Shown: positions 56,928 to 63,809 of the stretch, one piece after another
Layout: the number at the start of each line of letters is the position of its first letter
Position numbering within the stretch: the first letter of the stretch is position 1
NCBI GenBank assembly: GCA_964006375.1
Contig: OZ023269.1
Coordinates: 6,890,426 to 6,954,425 of the forward strand
Length of the DNA: 64,000 bases
Source of the DNA: Tillus elongatus
Taxonomy: Eukaryota; Arthropoda; Insecta; Coleoptera; Cleridae
Direction of reading: 5' to 3'
The notes under the pieces: model-generated
The model's input: the letters and a program-made list of their open reading frames with translations, nothing else
The model's database searches: none
What the model was told of the DNA's origin: nothing
Program-made: the position numbers and the translations under genes

Positions 56928-59900
56928 ATATAAAAATTGAAACTGACCCCGCATATGTGTTCTCGGGGGCCTAAAAAGGCTTTTGATAAGATAGATCACA
57001 GAATCTTATTGATAAAGCTGCAAAAATTTGGAGTTTTTGGAAATTTGTTGGCTTGGTTTGGGGACTTCTTGTCTAATAGAAAACAAATAGTTAAAATAAA
57101 AAATTATCTATCTAAAGAGATCGATGTGACTTCGGGTGTGCCACAGGGCGGGCATCTCTCACCATTGCTCTTTAACATATTTGTTGATGATGTGACTCGC
57201 TGCTTTGAATATGCAGATACACTTTTATATGCAGACGATCTGAAGATGTTTGTTGAGATTAAAACTCCTGAAGATAATTTGAAATTACAGGCAGATATAG
57301 ATAATTTGATCCAGTGGTGTAGGAATAATAATATGTTGTTAAATAAGAGTAAATGCTGCTATATACAATTTTCTAGATCGAAAAATATTTGAAATTTTGA
57401 TTATAAAATGGAAGATACTGTCTTAAAAAAGGTTGATCAAATAAGAGATCTGGGAGTGTACTTTAGTAGTGATTTGACATTTGGTAAGCATATTGAATTA
57501 ATTACAAATTAATCCTTGAAAATGCTGGGATTTTTGAAAAGAACATTGGCAGACTTCTCCAATGTAAACTGTTTAAAATCTGTGTACTGTGCATATGTCA
57601 GATCTGTGCTTGAATACGGCAGCATTGTTTGGTCACCATTCAGATACATAAAGATCTACTTGAAAGAGTCCAAAAAAGATTTCTTAGGTTTGTGGCATAT
57701 AAGATGGGTATCGTAACTGACCAAATTGACTACTTACAACTTTATACTCAATTAAATTTGATTACTCTCGAACAACGAAGGGTTAATTTTGACCTTTGCT
57801 TTTTATATAAATTGCTGAATGGTGTTGTAGATTCTCCTGACTTACTAGCTATGATTAAGCTTAGTGTTCCATCCAGAACCTTAAGACACCATGGTCTATT
57901 TAATGAGAGTTTCTATCGTGTTAATTATACTTTTCATTCTGCAGTTCCAAGAATCTGTAGAAATGCTAACAAATATTGTGAAAAAACTGATATTTTTTTT
58001 GTAAGCCTTGCTGAATTTAAAAGTGTGTTAGAAAATATTTTTTAGGTTTATATTATTAGCTTGTTTATAGTTAATTTGATTTTTGGTTGTAAATTAATCT
58101 GTAAATTGGCTCAGACCGTTAATAAATTATTATTATTATTATTATTATTATTATTTGAAGAAATTTTTTCAAAATTCAAAAGTCGGGATCTCCTCATTAG
58201 TGAATTTTTTTTAAGAAAATTCACTAAAATTTCTACAAGAAAGCATGGATTTAAAATAAAAAGAATTATGAAAAAGCATCCAAGAAAGGACAAAAAAAGA
58301 TTCTCAGACAGAGAATTTTAAAATAATTTTCTGAAGAATCTAAACTAGCTCTCTTCTCATTATTACAGGAGAACCTCGGTGGTTCAGGGGTAAGAACGTG
58401 TGCCTCTGAACCGAAGGGTACTGGGTTCGATCCCAGGGTACTCCTTTCACTTTTTCAATACAAACTGTAATATTAACATCAACCGAGGTTCTGGAATTGT
58501 ATTTGAGCAAGTTGAATGTCTGCACGTTCCGTCCTTCGGAGGGGGCGTAAAGCCGTCGGTCCCGTGTTCATACGATGTTGGACACGTTAAAGATCCCTAA
58601 CCTCCTTACAGAAAGGCAGGGGTTCGGCAAAATTTCCAGGATAGTGAGGTGAAACTGCTCCCTGGCGTCGGTGATTGGCCATAGTCGCGGAAATAGGCCG
58701 ACGTTAAAGAAACAAAACACACACACACATTATTACAGGAAAGACATTCACAGCAGATATTTGCGTTTTAAATATCATGAAGAGAAAATTATATGCAGAT
58801 CTAACAAGCAAGATTGCTCAAGTTATTACAGGTTGTGATCACATAAGTAACAATAAGTTTAAAAATTATAATTATTTTTTAAGATTTGTAACTGATTTAC
58901 AAAGTAATCAAGTAATAATAATTTGTTTTGTTTACAAACTAAATTACAATTAACTTTTATCAATAATTTTACTACATACTAGACATTTCTTATCTAAAAC
59001 ACAATAACAAATTTTCTTTATAGTATCCTATTATTTTATAGGTAATTTGATCGCAGTAAAAAATGCCTTAAAAACCATAAAGACACTCTTAAAATACATT
59101 TTTTGTGAGTTATTTTTTTTATTGGGGTAGAATATTATAGGTAAAATAATTTTTTGTAATACTTTCATTAAAAATATGCTTTGTTTAAATTGCAATTATA
59201 GTTTTTTGTATCTTCTGTAAAATTATTTCCATTTTTTAAAATTAAACAGTACTACGTTTTAAGCCTCGACGAGCCAATTTATACAATAAACTTCTAATTG
59301 ACTGGTTATATTGTCAAACTGATTAAAAACTGTGTCAAATACTCTTTCAAACTTAGCTGCGTAACATGTATTTATTAAATTTATTTTTCATGAAGACTCA
59401 GATTCTTTAGAGCTTAAAGAAACAGGATATTTATCATTAAAAATAGTGTTAATTCATAGAAATCATCCCAAATAAACCTGAGAATTTATCAAATTGCTTT
59501 ATACTGCGCATTTAATAAGTCCTGAATTAATTTAAATAACTGAACAGCTTATCTCGACTTATATTTTACAAAGTGAATGTCAGATTCATTTGTAAACATT
59601 TTCCCCTGAATCAGCAGCAAAAACAACATATTTTCAAAGAAATTCAACTCATTTCTTATCATAAAAAACAGGTTTGGCTTTTTGTAAAGCATAATATGAT
59701 TGATAAGCTTAGGCATATCCCAAAAAGTAAGAAGTTGGTACAAAATAGTTTTACTTGTGAATCTTCAATCAAAAAAATTAAAGCACACACTAACTGACAA
59801 ATTTGTGGGACACTTCTGAATATATTATTCATACTGATACATCTAATAAAAAGAATTAAAATTGTTTATTGCAATAAAATACTTTAGATGGTTATCTGAA

Positions 59901-60678
59901 TAAAAAATTGGAGTTTCTTAAGAACCAAATATTAATTCTTTATGACAATAAAGATATATTGTACTATAATTGTTTTAGAAAGTATTATTTAATTCTCTAT
60001 GGATATGTATGTAGGTACTGTAAGTCTGACCACCTAAAACATTTTTGAGATGGACAGAGTTGAGTGAGATAAAAAATATACATAGATAGGAATGTTAGTA
60101 GCCATCAGAATGATGGGACAGATTTAATTACAATTCAAACTATTTTTGTAAAAATGATGCCTATCAATTTATGATATTCATAATTTGTATTTAACTATAA
60201 AAAAATACATAAAATGCCTGTCAAATTTAGAGCAGCCTTGTTGCTAGGAAATAGCAATTTACCTTGTATTGTTCAATGAGAGTCTGCCGTCCTAAGTTAT
60301 AAAGGAGATAATCCATTGATGGTTTATAGCATGCCAAAGTGTAGTCATAGTCAAATCCATAAACCTTGACTTCTTTAAGATCAAGTTCATTGCAAGCAAA
60401 AACAGCCTTTGGGTTCACATCTTTGGGCAATTTCTTAGCTAAATTGACATAACATTATTTAATCAAACGTGACATGCAGTTTAATATAGTTGACAATACA
60501 AGACAATTAAATAATTTAAATAGGGGTTTATTTTTAAACGTGCTACAAGGTGAATTCCGTTATGTGTTATGTTTCTACTTACATTGACATTTGGCTTTTA
60601 CGCGCTTGTATGCTTCCTCCAGGCGGGCTTTTGAATGAAATCTTACAGGTATTTTTGTACTTAGACATTTTTGATTTT
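30604..60678 (-). CDS. NT5DC2/3: 5'-nucleotidase domain-containing protein (NT5DC2/NT5DC3 type, HAD family)
   Basis: Nine exons on the - strand, all with GT..AG borders and matching phases: 60678-60583, 60438-60263, 52269-52042, 42101-41967, 41912-41755, 39498-39312, 38373-38233, 35362-35211, 30808-30604; together 491 codons plus stop. HAD motifs: I in [20 protein letters not shown] (nucleophile and acid Asp), II in [12 protein letters not shown], and IV in [17 protein letters not shown]. Other family signatures are [37 protein letters not shown] and [31 protein letters not shown]. All catalytic residues are present, so phosphohydrolase chemistry is plausible; the physiological substrate of NT5DC proteins is poorly defined. 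The 5' exon(s) and N-terminus were not found. Introns, up to about 10 kb, are filled with transposons. The protein ends soon after FYPRRG..PHE, short of the CTGC..TPFLGDMAH tail known in vertebrates. Confidence 0.93.
30900..30960 (-). ncRNA. Hammerhead ribozyme, type I topology, copy 1
   Basis: On the - strand: stem I 5' side CAATTAG (30960-30954), TAT loop, GCCGTA (30950-30945); core CTGAAGA (30944-30938); stem II GCTCTAATTAGAGC (perfect, 30937-30924); core GAA; ACCGGT palindrome as minimal stem III (30920-30915); cleavage base A (30914, triplet GUA); then TACGGT and CTAATTG (30906-30900), which pair with the 5' side. All invariant core bases are present. Confidence 0.8.
31182..31275 (+). 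mobile_element. 76 bp LINE-B tail insertion with TSD AGGGACAAA
   Basis: 31191-31266 equals the 3' UTR of LINE-B (CAAAGGTTGCAGTGCTATC, GCGGACGAGCCCTGA, A-tail) seen also at 18169-18260. It is flanked by AGGGACAAA (31182-31190 and 31267-31275). The facing retrozyme unit at about 31495-31520 has the uninterrupted sequence with one AGGGACAAA (as TTTGTCCCT), i.e. the empty site. Confidence 0.88.
31416..31476 (+). ncRNA. Hammerhead ribozyme, type I topology, copy 2
   Basis: Stem I 5' side CAATTAG (31416-31422), TAT, GCCGTA (31426-31431); core CTGACGA (31432-31438); stem II 31439-31452 with a single C-A mismatch; core GAA (31453-31455); ACTGGT as short stem III (31456-31461); cleavage after C31462 (triplet GUC); stem I 3' side TACGGT (31463-31468) and CTAATTG (31470-31476). 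Stem I therefore has 6 + 7 pairs around an asymmetric loop. Changes relative to copy 1 mostly keep the fold. Confidence 0.82.
31691..32044. other. NT5DC intron, nothing recognised
   Basis: No shared repeat or ORF of note. Confidence 0.4.
32045..32420 (-). repeat. Family Z copy without a microsatellite
   Basis: Reverse-oriented Y arm (GGAGATCCCGACTTTTG, CCCCCTAGAACCCATAT), the centre TTTATGTGTATCGCACCGAT with no TA array, then X arm (GCAAGTGGCTTGGATAAGTT, CGTTAGCCAGGAAAATCGG). Confidence 0.7.
32664..32735 (+). repeat. tRNA-like sequence (degraded tRNA or SINE head)
   Basis: GGTGGTCGAGTGGTCTCAGC GGTG resembles a class II (Ser/Leu) tRNA 5' half with an A box; TAGTTCTAATCCTAC stands where the B box GGTTCGAATCC would be. 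No closing acceptor stem, so not a working tRNA gene. Confidence 0.45.
32736..33839. other. NT5DC intron; one retroelement-like tail
   Basis: 33150-33235 ends in AATAAATAAAGGTTTATC and further TATC units, the look of a LINE 3' end. Nothing else recognised. Confidence 0.4.
33840..34645 (-). pseudogene. I/R1-group LINE fragment, ORF2 C-terminal part
   Basis: - strand frames give [32 protein letters not shown] and, near the end, [21 protein letters not shown]. These correspond to the post-RT region and the end of RNase H of the LINE at 19666-20949. Frames are badly broken. GC is higher than in the neighbouring intron. Confidence 0.72.
34646..35210. other. NT5DC intron, nothing recognised
   Basis: AT-rich; no repeats shared within the window. 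Confidence 0.4.
35211..35362 (-). CDS. NT5DC2/3: NT5DC exon h
   Basis: Acceptor [58 protein letters not shown]; donor GTAATA within an Arg codon. Confidence 0.92.
35363..36424. other. NT5DC intron, nothing recognised
   Basis: AT-rich. The 86-codon ORF at 35466-35726 lacks any recognisable similarity. A family Z X-arm remnant may be present at 36240-36320 (AAATAAGTTCGTTGGTCA). Confidence 0.4.
36425..36550 (-). repeat. PLE terminal repeat, left flank of the 70 bp array
   Basis: Reverse-oriented: CCGCGGTCTTTAATGTGAGA, CATACTTGGTTCTCGGGTTG, CGCGTCCAGGATTTATGAAA, then a decayed hammerhead-like motif (36510-36552 on the - strand: TTAAAAATGGCTCC...GGAGCTGAAACATCGAG in pieces). Same blocks as 8150-8285. 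Confidence 0.72.
36551..37740. repeat. 70 bp minisatellite, 17 units, with trimeric higher-order pattern
   Basis: TAAAGGA recurs every 70 bp from 36554 to 37674. Each unit includes CACTCTAAGG ... CCTTAGAGTG, a perfect 10 bp inverted repeat around a 16 base loop. Units differ at a few diagnostic sites (GGG/AGG start, AAT/AGT, GGCCTC/GGGCTC, TGAC/GGAC, GGT/GAT), and from unit 7 these follow an A-B-C order of period 210 bp. Confidence 0.95.
37741..38062 (+). repeat. PLE terminal repeat, right flank of the array
   Basis: After a short junction, 37850-38062 is the + oriented version of the left flank: TTAGAGTGTCC, CTTTACCTCTTGAAAATGG, GCCGAAACGTTGAG, AATTCTGGACGCGG, GAGAACCAAGTATGTCTCA. The two flanks thus face in opposite directions around the array. 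Confidence 0.72.
37973..38022 (+). ncRNA. Decayed hammerhead-like motif of the PLE terminal repeat
   Basis: CTC / GAG pair as base of stem I, TTGAAAA in place of CTGANGA, hairpin GGCTTC..GGAGCC, GAAACGTT with ACGT palindrome. Two invariant core bases are changed, as at 8237-8284. Confidence 0.45.
38063..38144. repeat. (TA)n microsatellite
   Basis: About 41 TA units, right after the PLE terminal repeat and 90 bp short of NT5DC exon g. Confidence 0.98.
38233..38373 (-). CDS. NT5DC2/3: NT5DC exon g (HAD motif IV)
   Basis: Acceptor [55 protein letters not shown]; donor GTAAAT. The GDH...SDLAD acidic pair binds the metal ion in this family. Confidence 0.95.
38374..38602. other. NT5DC intron, nothing recognised
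   Basis: Starts immediately upstream (gene sense) of exon g; from 38560 it merges into the H2 repeat. Confidence 0.4.
38603..38648 (-). ncRNA. Hammerhead-like motif, H2 copy 3 (best preserved)
   Basis: On the - strand: CCC, CTGATGA (38644-38638), hairpin GCTAAT..GTTAGT, GAA (38621-38619), palindrome ACGATCGT (38618-38611), C (38610), AGGTC. The core boxes are intact, but as in the other H2 copies an extra base lies between CTGATGA and stem II, and stem I has only two certain pairs. Confidence 0.5.
38649..39311. other. NT5DC intron
   Basis: A short (ATT)n run at about 39167-39193. Otherwise nothing recognised. Confidence 0.45.
39312..39498 (-). CDS. NT5DC2/3: NT5DC exon f
   Basis: Acceptor TTTTTAG; one base completes Val, then [62 protein letters not shown]; donor GTAAGT. 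Confidence 0.95.
39499..39699. other. NT5DC intron, nothing recognised
   Basis: Short AT-rich stretch between exon f and LINE-A copy 4. Confidence 0.4.
39700..41450 (-). pseudogene. LINE-A copy 4: 5' half with endonuclease
   Basis: The only copy here that keeps the 5' region. On the - strand: leader/N-terminus ([20 protein letters not shown]), start of AP endonuclease ([27 protein letters not shown]), [36 protein letters not shown], catalytic [28 protein letters not shown]-like region, then linker. It stops at about 39700 just as RT begins. Several frameshifts. So it is 3' truncated, unusual for target-primed LINEs and best explained by a later deletion or rearrangement. Confidence 0.85.
41451..41754. 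other. NT5DC intron
   Basis: Contains a TAAATAAATAAATAAA run near 41617-41636 and nothing else recognisable. Confidence 0.4.
41755..41912 (-). CDS. NT5DC2/3: NT5DC exon e (HAD motif II)
   Basis: Acceptor [60 protein letters not shown]; donor GTAAGT after two bases of the Val codon. Confidence 0.93.
41967..42101 (-). CDS. NT5DC2/3: NT5DC exon d
   Basis: Acceptor [54 protein letters not shown]; donor GTATTT. 45 codons, phase 0. Confidence 0.92.
42102..42788. other. NT5DC intron, nothing recognised
   Basis: AT-rich, no shared repeats. Confidence 0.4.
42789..42985 (+). pseudogene. Small RT fragment of another LINE
   Basis: Across frames it reads [58 protein letters not shown], the RT block 'QxGFRxxR...AFVDxxKAFDxVxW'. 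Short and broken; family not assigned. Confidence 0.55.
42992..44690 (+). pseudogene. LINE-A copy 5: RT without the YADD block
   Basis: Begins within the linker ([11 protein letters not shown]), continues [40 protein letters not shown], then at about 43842 jumps from VVVDG to [12 protein letters not shown], deleting the section with VPQG and the catalytic YADD. Then [40 protein letters not shown] and the usual 3' UTR with A-rich tail at about 44690. Confidence 0.87.
44691..45822. other. NT5DC intron, nothing recognised
   Basis: AT-rich. Short ORFs on both strands at 45475-45736 are mutual shadows without similarity. Confidence 0.4.
45823..45896. repeat. (TA)n microsatellite, left of mariner
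   Basis: About 37 TA units that end exactly at the left terminus of the mariner (GGGTGGCGCATTG). Confidence 0.98.
45897..47780 (+). mobile_element. Tc1/mariner-type transposon inside (TA)n
   Basis: Left terminus GGGTGGCGCATTGAAAACG, right terminus CGTTTTCAATGCGCCGTCCTG; the inverted repeats extend about 250 bp (AGGGGGACATGTTTTGACA is shared, near 45985 and inverted near 47680). Both ends sit on (TA)n, so the TA duplication cannot be told from the array. About 1.88 kb. Between 46158 and 46265 an extra 40 bp-arm hairpin precedes the ORF. Confidence 0.85.
46332..47394 (+). pseudogene. Transposase of the 45897-47780 element
   Basis: Starts [16 protein letters not shown], loses frame in a T-run at about 46372-46385, then is open for 229 codons: [76 protein letters not shown], first Asp in [31 protein letters not shown], second Asp in [10 protein letters not shown] stop (TAG 47101) and frameshift follow; then [20 protein letters not shown] with the third Asp, and [20 protein letters not shown] to [13 protein letters not shown] end. 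Only a few lesions, so a fairly recent death. Confidence 0.88.
47781..47995 (+). repeat. (TA)n array and family Z Y arm, right of mariner
   Basis: 47781-47868 is (TA)n of about 44 units; 47869-47995 is a Y arm (GAGTTCTAGGAGTCC, CAAAAGTCGCGATCTAATAA). The mariner therefore sits in the central TA slot of a family Z element whose other arm is not evident on the left. Confidence 0.8.
47996..48951. other. NT5DC intron
   Basis: AT-rich; CCAGTGGCAGCTCTTTGAAG at about 48820 resembles a dispersed CAGTGGCGGCTC terminus also seen near 15698 and 29118. Nothing else recognised. Confidence 0.4.
48952..50628 (-). pseudogene. LINE-A copy 6: RT and 3' UTR
   Basis: T-rich (+) boundary at about 48950. On the - strand 49986-49282 is open for 234 codons: [40 protein letters not shown] (catalytic Asp pair intact), [40 protein letters not shown]. 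Upstream the RT start is deleted at about 50278, joining a thumbless RT to the linker KVRKML. 5' truncated at about 50628. Confidence 0.87.
50629..51180 (+). repeat. Diverged tandem repeat, about 4 units of 84-124 bp
   Basis: The phrase TATCAAAN(A)AAAGGGCTTCACGAGTGAAATACAG recurs, in pieces, near 50796, 50880, 51003 and 51127, and AATATGGCGG or AAATGGCAGCCG near 50738, 50945 and 51066. Not shared with other parts of the window. Confidence 0.65.
51181..52041. other. NT5DC intron, nothing recognised
   Basis: AT-rich. The 62-codon ORF at 51520-51708 (-) could not be identified. Confidence 0.4.
52042..52269 (-). CDS. NT5DC2/3: NT5DC exon c
   Basis: Acceptor [84 protein letters not shown]; donor GTAATG. 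Phase 0 on both sides, 76 codons. Confidence 0.93.
52270..52623. other. NT5DC intron, nothing recognised
   Basis: Immediately upstream (gene sense) of exon c; no repeat seen. Confidence 0.4.
52624..52760. repeat. Long hairpin (about 65 bp arms) in an NT5DC intron
   Basis: TAGAGACTTCTTATCTGG... pairs with ...GAGATAAGTAGTCTCTA, and the centre is CGTCCTTTTAT/GATGC/TATAAAAGGACG. By eye roughly 85% of positions match, with a loop of about 5 bases. Could be a small fold-back MITE or yield a small-RNA hairpin when transcribed. Confidence 0.7.
52985..53266 (-). pseudogene. Transposase fragment of a further mariner family
   Basis: - strand: [50 protein letters not shown]. This is the region around the first catalytic Asp in the same transposase superfamily, but a different family from those at 24123 and 46332. 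Only about 80 codons left. Confidence 0.65.
53267..55318 (+). pseudogene. LINE-B copy 2 (I/R1-group): EN end and RT
   Basis: Open for over 500 codons from about 53240: end of endonuclease ([40 protein letters not shown]), linker ([40 protein letters not shown]), RT ([57 protein letters not shown]). Frameshift at about 54540-54770 within the VPQG region, then [20 protein letters not shown] (catalytic Asp pair) and [38 protein letters not shown]. It breaks off at ...AMEVLLD (55318) without RNase H. GC clearly above the surroundings. Confidence 0.87.
55319..55849. other. NT5DC intron, nothing recognised
   Basis: AT-rich; short ORFs only. Confidence 0.4.
55850..56180 (+). pseudogene. Diverged LINE-A-like fragment
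   Basis: Across frames: [25 protein letters not shown]-like, [15 protein letters not shown] and [15 protein letters not shown], the counterparts of [21 protein letters not shown] and [13 protein letters not shown] in LINE-A. Too diverged to be the same family. Confidence 0.65.
56181..56375. other. Nothing recognised
   Basis: Short AT-rich gap. Confidence 0.4.
56376..56680. mobile_element. MITE M1 copy, about 300 bp
   Basis: CTGGACGCAGCAAGTGCGTT ATGATAGTGAATTTTCAT on the left; complement AAATTCGCTACCATAACGC, ACTTGCTGAGTCC on the right. The interior matches 6352-6625. Confidence 0.75.
56785..56970 (+). repeat. Family Z: X end, (TA)n, start of Y arm
   Basis: GAGTTATCGGTGTGATACA, then (TA)n at 56858-56924, then GAAACTGACCCCGCATATGT, GTTCTCGGGGGCCTA, where LINE-C begins. 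The Y arm resumes at 58157. Confidence 0.8.
56971..58157 (+). pseudogene. LINE-C (Jockey/CR1-like) RT, inserted in a family Z element
   Basis: Reads [60 protein letters not shown] (catalytic Asp pair intact), [20 protein letters not shown], then stop and frameshifts, [32 protein letters not shown], and the end [20 protein letters not shown] to a stop at 58045. The tail is AATAAATTATTATTATT... (58122-58155). 5' truncated within RT. A third LINE family, distinct from A and B. Confidence 0.86.
58157..58240 (+). repeat. Family Z, rest of the Y arm
   Basis: TTTGAAGAAATTTTTTCAAA, AGTCGGGATCTCCTCATTAG, AAAATTCACTAAAA. Continues the arm interrupted at 56970; about a dozen bases of the target are missing between the halves. 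Confidence 0.75.
58358..58740 (+). mobile_element. Complete tRNA-derived SINE with 13 bp TSD
   Basis: Flanked by CATTATTACAGGA (58358-58370 and 58728-58740). The body 58371-58727 starts with a tRNA-like head having an A box (TGGTTCAGGGG) and a B box (GGGTTCGATCCCA); then a central block TTCCGTCCTTCGGAGGGG(G)C, GTAAAGCCGTCGGTCC, CACGTTAAAGATCCCTAACC; then the tail domain CAGGGGTTCGGCAAAATTTC, AGGCCGACGTTAAAGAAAC and (AC)n. The perfect TSD indicates a young insertion. Lies in the NT5DC intron between exons b and c. Confidence 0.88.
58741..60262. other. NT5DC intron, nothing recognised
   Basis: The longest stretch here without a recognisable repeat; AT-rich, short ORFs only. Confidence 0.4.
60263..60438 (-). 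CDS. NT5DC2/3: NT5DC exon b (HAD motif I)
   Basis: [20 protein letters not shown], then [34 protein letters not shown], donor GTAAAT. Holds the DxD nucleophile motif. Confidence 0.95.
60583..60678 (-). CDS. NT5DC2/3: NT5DC exon a (most upstream found)
   Basis: Acceptor TTATCTTAG, donor GTAAGT. Frame fixed by the next exon: ...[26 protein letters not shown]. The ATG inside it (60668 region) is out of frame, so this is an internal exon. Confidence 0.75.
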
Positions 60679-61337
60679 CTAAGATAATGCAGCTAATTTT
60701 TTGTGATAGACTACTAGAAATAAACTTGCATAACAACATACCTACACACTACCTTTCGCATCAGCACATTCACACATGTGTCTACCCTTTCCCTGCCTTT
60801 CTCTATAATCGCGGCATCGGCACGTTCATGCGCATAAACTAAACACTCATGTATGTGTAGAATGACTACTATGCGTTCGGAACGTTTGAACTAATTAATA
60901 TATTTTATTGATAAAATACTTGTCATTCTAAGTGTAGGAAGTAGAATTTATAAAATTCAAGGACTCGTCATCGTCAATTGTGATTGCAAAATTTACTTCA
61001 CCTTTAGAACGAGTAATTTTCCTGGCGCATTTTCTGAGTTGTATAAAATTTCATTTTTTTAGACCACATATTAAATGAAAAACACCAGTGGCGTATTCCA
61101 CACGTTTTCACTCTGTTCGCAAAGAGTAATATTATCTTTTTTTATTTATATGGAGTTTTATTATTTTTGACAATATTTATAAATGGCTTATAAATATTTT
61201 CACCTCATTTTTCTGCAATCTTGAAAATTTTCCCATTACAATTATCTTTTACACTTCGTCAAAAAATTTAAAAATCGATACTTTATTTGCAGTAATAGGT
61301 ATGGCAATACGATAACTAGATAATACTAAAATAAAAT
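60679..61337. other. NT5DC intron upstream of exon a
   Basis: No further NT5DC exon was recognised here or up to the window end. Confidence 0.45.
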
Positions 61338-61511
61338 CTCTGGATGCAGCAAGTGCGTTATGGTAGGGAATTTTGTTTAAAATATTTTTTATAGCAAATG
61401 TCTTTCTTTGATGAAAGCATGCCTCAAACTTGGTTGCCTATATAGTAAAAGCAATGTACCATATTTTATCGAAATAAATTTATTGTTTGAAAATATATAA
61501 ACATTTATCAG
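61338..61511. repeat. Left half of a MITE M1 copy
   Basis: CTGGATGCAGCAAGTGCGTT, ATGGTAGGGAATTTT and interior words as in M1, cut off where a second M1 starts at about 61512. Confidence 0.65.
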
Positions 61512-62956
61512 AAGTCTGGATGCAGCAAATGTGTTATGGAAGTGAATTTCCATAAAAATGATTTTAATAGCAAATGCGAGCAGGCATCAATCTAATTATC
61601 GGTATAGCCTATGTAGTAGAAACAATGTACTATAGTATCAAAATTACTTATGGTTTAAAAATATACAAAAACTTTCCGAAAATAAACTTAAATGTTGGTT
61701 TCCTAACCAACAAAGCTTACGTTAATAGCAAATTGAGTTATTGAAATTTGAAGGATTTAATGAAAATTCGGTAAATTAGCAGATTAGCTCCCGAACTCTT
61801 TTCAAAAAATTGTTTTCAGAAATATTACTAAGACCCCACCTGGATGCACAAACCACAAGAAAAATTTCTGGTTCACACCCCCCAAGGAAGTTACGGGACT
61901 GGGAGTGAATAGGGGTGCTGGGCGGCGTAGGTAGTAAAAAGGAAATATGAGCAGAAAAAAGCGAAGAAAACTGCTTAAATAATAATAATAATAATAATAA
62001 TAATATATTCGTCATTCAATTTTACAGTGTATCTTACAAGAAGCTTAGCTTGTGGATGTAAATAATACAATTTTAAAAATTTCATGTCCAAACAAATATC
62101 TAAATGTCGTTGAACTGTCACTTCCAATTTTGCAGCTCGATGGTCCTAAAAGCCACTATTCTCTTCACCTATACGTCTTGACTCTCTTAGCAAACTAGTC
62201 TTTATTATTTGTAAAACTCCTCCCTCTTAAATTTATAATAATAGCACAATAATGTTTCTCACTTTCTACAGGAAGTTTTGACATTTTGCTTGACAGACAT
62301 ATATTTGAAGCCATATCCCCGTTAAACCCCGCCTACCCCGCACAGCACCCCTATTCGCCCCCAGGTCACGTAACTTCCTTTAGGGGTATGTACAAAAAGT
62401 TTTTTTTGTGGTTTATGCAACGAGGGTGGTTGTATGCGCACGAGGGGGGAAGGAAAATGCCTACGACGAAGGACCCCCCCCCCTGCTTCGACTTATGGTA
62501 TGGTTGGGGGGTTGCGGGTGGCTGCTTCGTGGTGGGAATTTTCCTTCCCCCCTCGCGTGCATACAACCACCCTCGTTGCATAAACCACAAGAAAATGTCT
62601 TGTTCATAGCCGCCAAAGAAGTTACGGCACCTGTGGGAATTTGGGTGCTGTGCAGGGTAGGCAGGGTTTAAGGGGGATATGGCTTCAAAATGTGAAAAAT
62701 ACAACTTTCAAGCTCGTTTTATTCGCATTTTCTGCTCATATTTCCTTTTTACTAGCTACCCCGCCCAGCACCCCTATTCACTCCTGGTCACGTAACTTCC
62801 TTGGGGGGTGTGAACAAGAAATTTTTCTTGGGGTTTGTGCATCCAGTGGGGGGCCTAGGCAAGTTTCTGAAAACAGTTTTTTGAAAAGCGTTTGGGAGTT
62901 AATCTGCAAATTTACCGAAAATTCGCTACCAAAACGCACTTACTGCGTCCAGATTT
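61512..62956. mobile_element. MITE M1 split by a fold-back element
   Basis: Left part 61512-61769 (CTGGATGCAGCAAATGTG ... TTTAATGAAAATTC) and right part 62917-62956 (GAAAATTCGCTACCAAAACG, CACTTACTGCGTCCAG). Removing the insert and one GAAAATTC restores an ordinary M1. Confidence 0.85.
61770..62916. mobile_element. Fold-back element, 1147 bp, 8 bp TSD GAAAATTC
   Basis: Termini GGTAAATTAGCAGATTAGCT and its inverted partner ending AATCTGCAAATTTACC. TSD GAAAATTC at 61762-61769 and 62917-62924. A GC-rich module (words CCCAGCACCCCTATTC, GTCACGTAACTTCCTT, AAACCACAAGAAAA) occurs four times in alternating direction: about 61820-61980 (-), 62320-62440 (+), 62560-62690 (-), 62740-62860 (+). The inner pair forms a palindrome centred near 62499. 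A (TAA)n run lies at 61977-62005. No transposase. Confidence 0.85.
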
Positions 62957-63339
62957 TAAACGCATGATATTTTGATAAAAACTGCAAAAATGCATTAACG
63001 AATTTGTTCTACGAAAATTAACTAAAAAAATTATAGACCGTTAAACCATAAACTTCACAAAACCTACAGATAAATATCCAAAAAGGCATCAACTTAACTA
63101 AACTGACAGCCAAAGCATCAAAGAAGGGGTCTATTTGAAATGAATATTTTGTAAACATTTAAGTAAAATGAAGGGCAATGACGGTTGAATATGAAACTTA
63201 AGGGTTTGCAGAACACTCTTCTTACAACATTTTCTTTTCACAATCGGTATTTGTTTCACGTTCGTTGCCTAAACATTGCCAATTTTGACGTTTAAAATTG
63301 AGAGTTTGACGTTTTGAGGAAAACTCCAAAATTTGTTTC
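62957..63339. other. Nothing recognised
   Basis: AT-rich, short matches to sequence near 6970-7020 (AATTATAGACCGTTAAACCA). Confidence 0.45.
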
Positions 63340-63780
<441 letters not shown>

Positions 63781-63809
63781 AACTCAGAAACGGTTGTTAT
63801 TATGTTAGA

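Noticed and set aside
60661..60678. ATG in NT5DC exon a as translation start
   Set aside because: It is out of frame with the following exon, which has the conserved HAD motif I.
62286..62704. Proline/glycine-rich ORFs of ~100 codons on both strands
   Set aside because: They mirror each other across the palindrome of the fold-back element and carry no domain.
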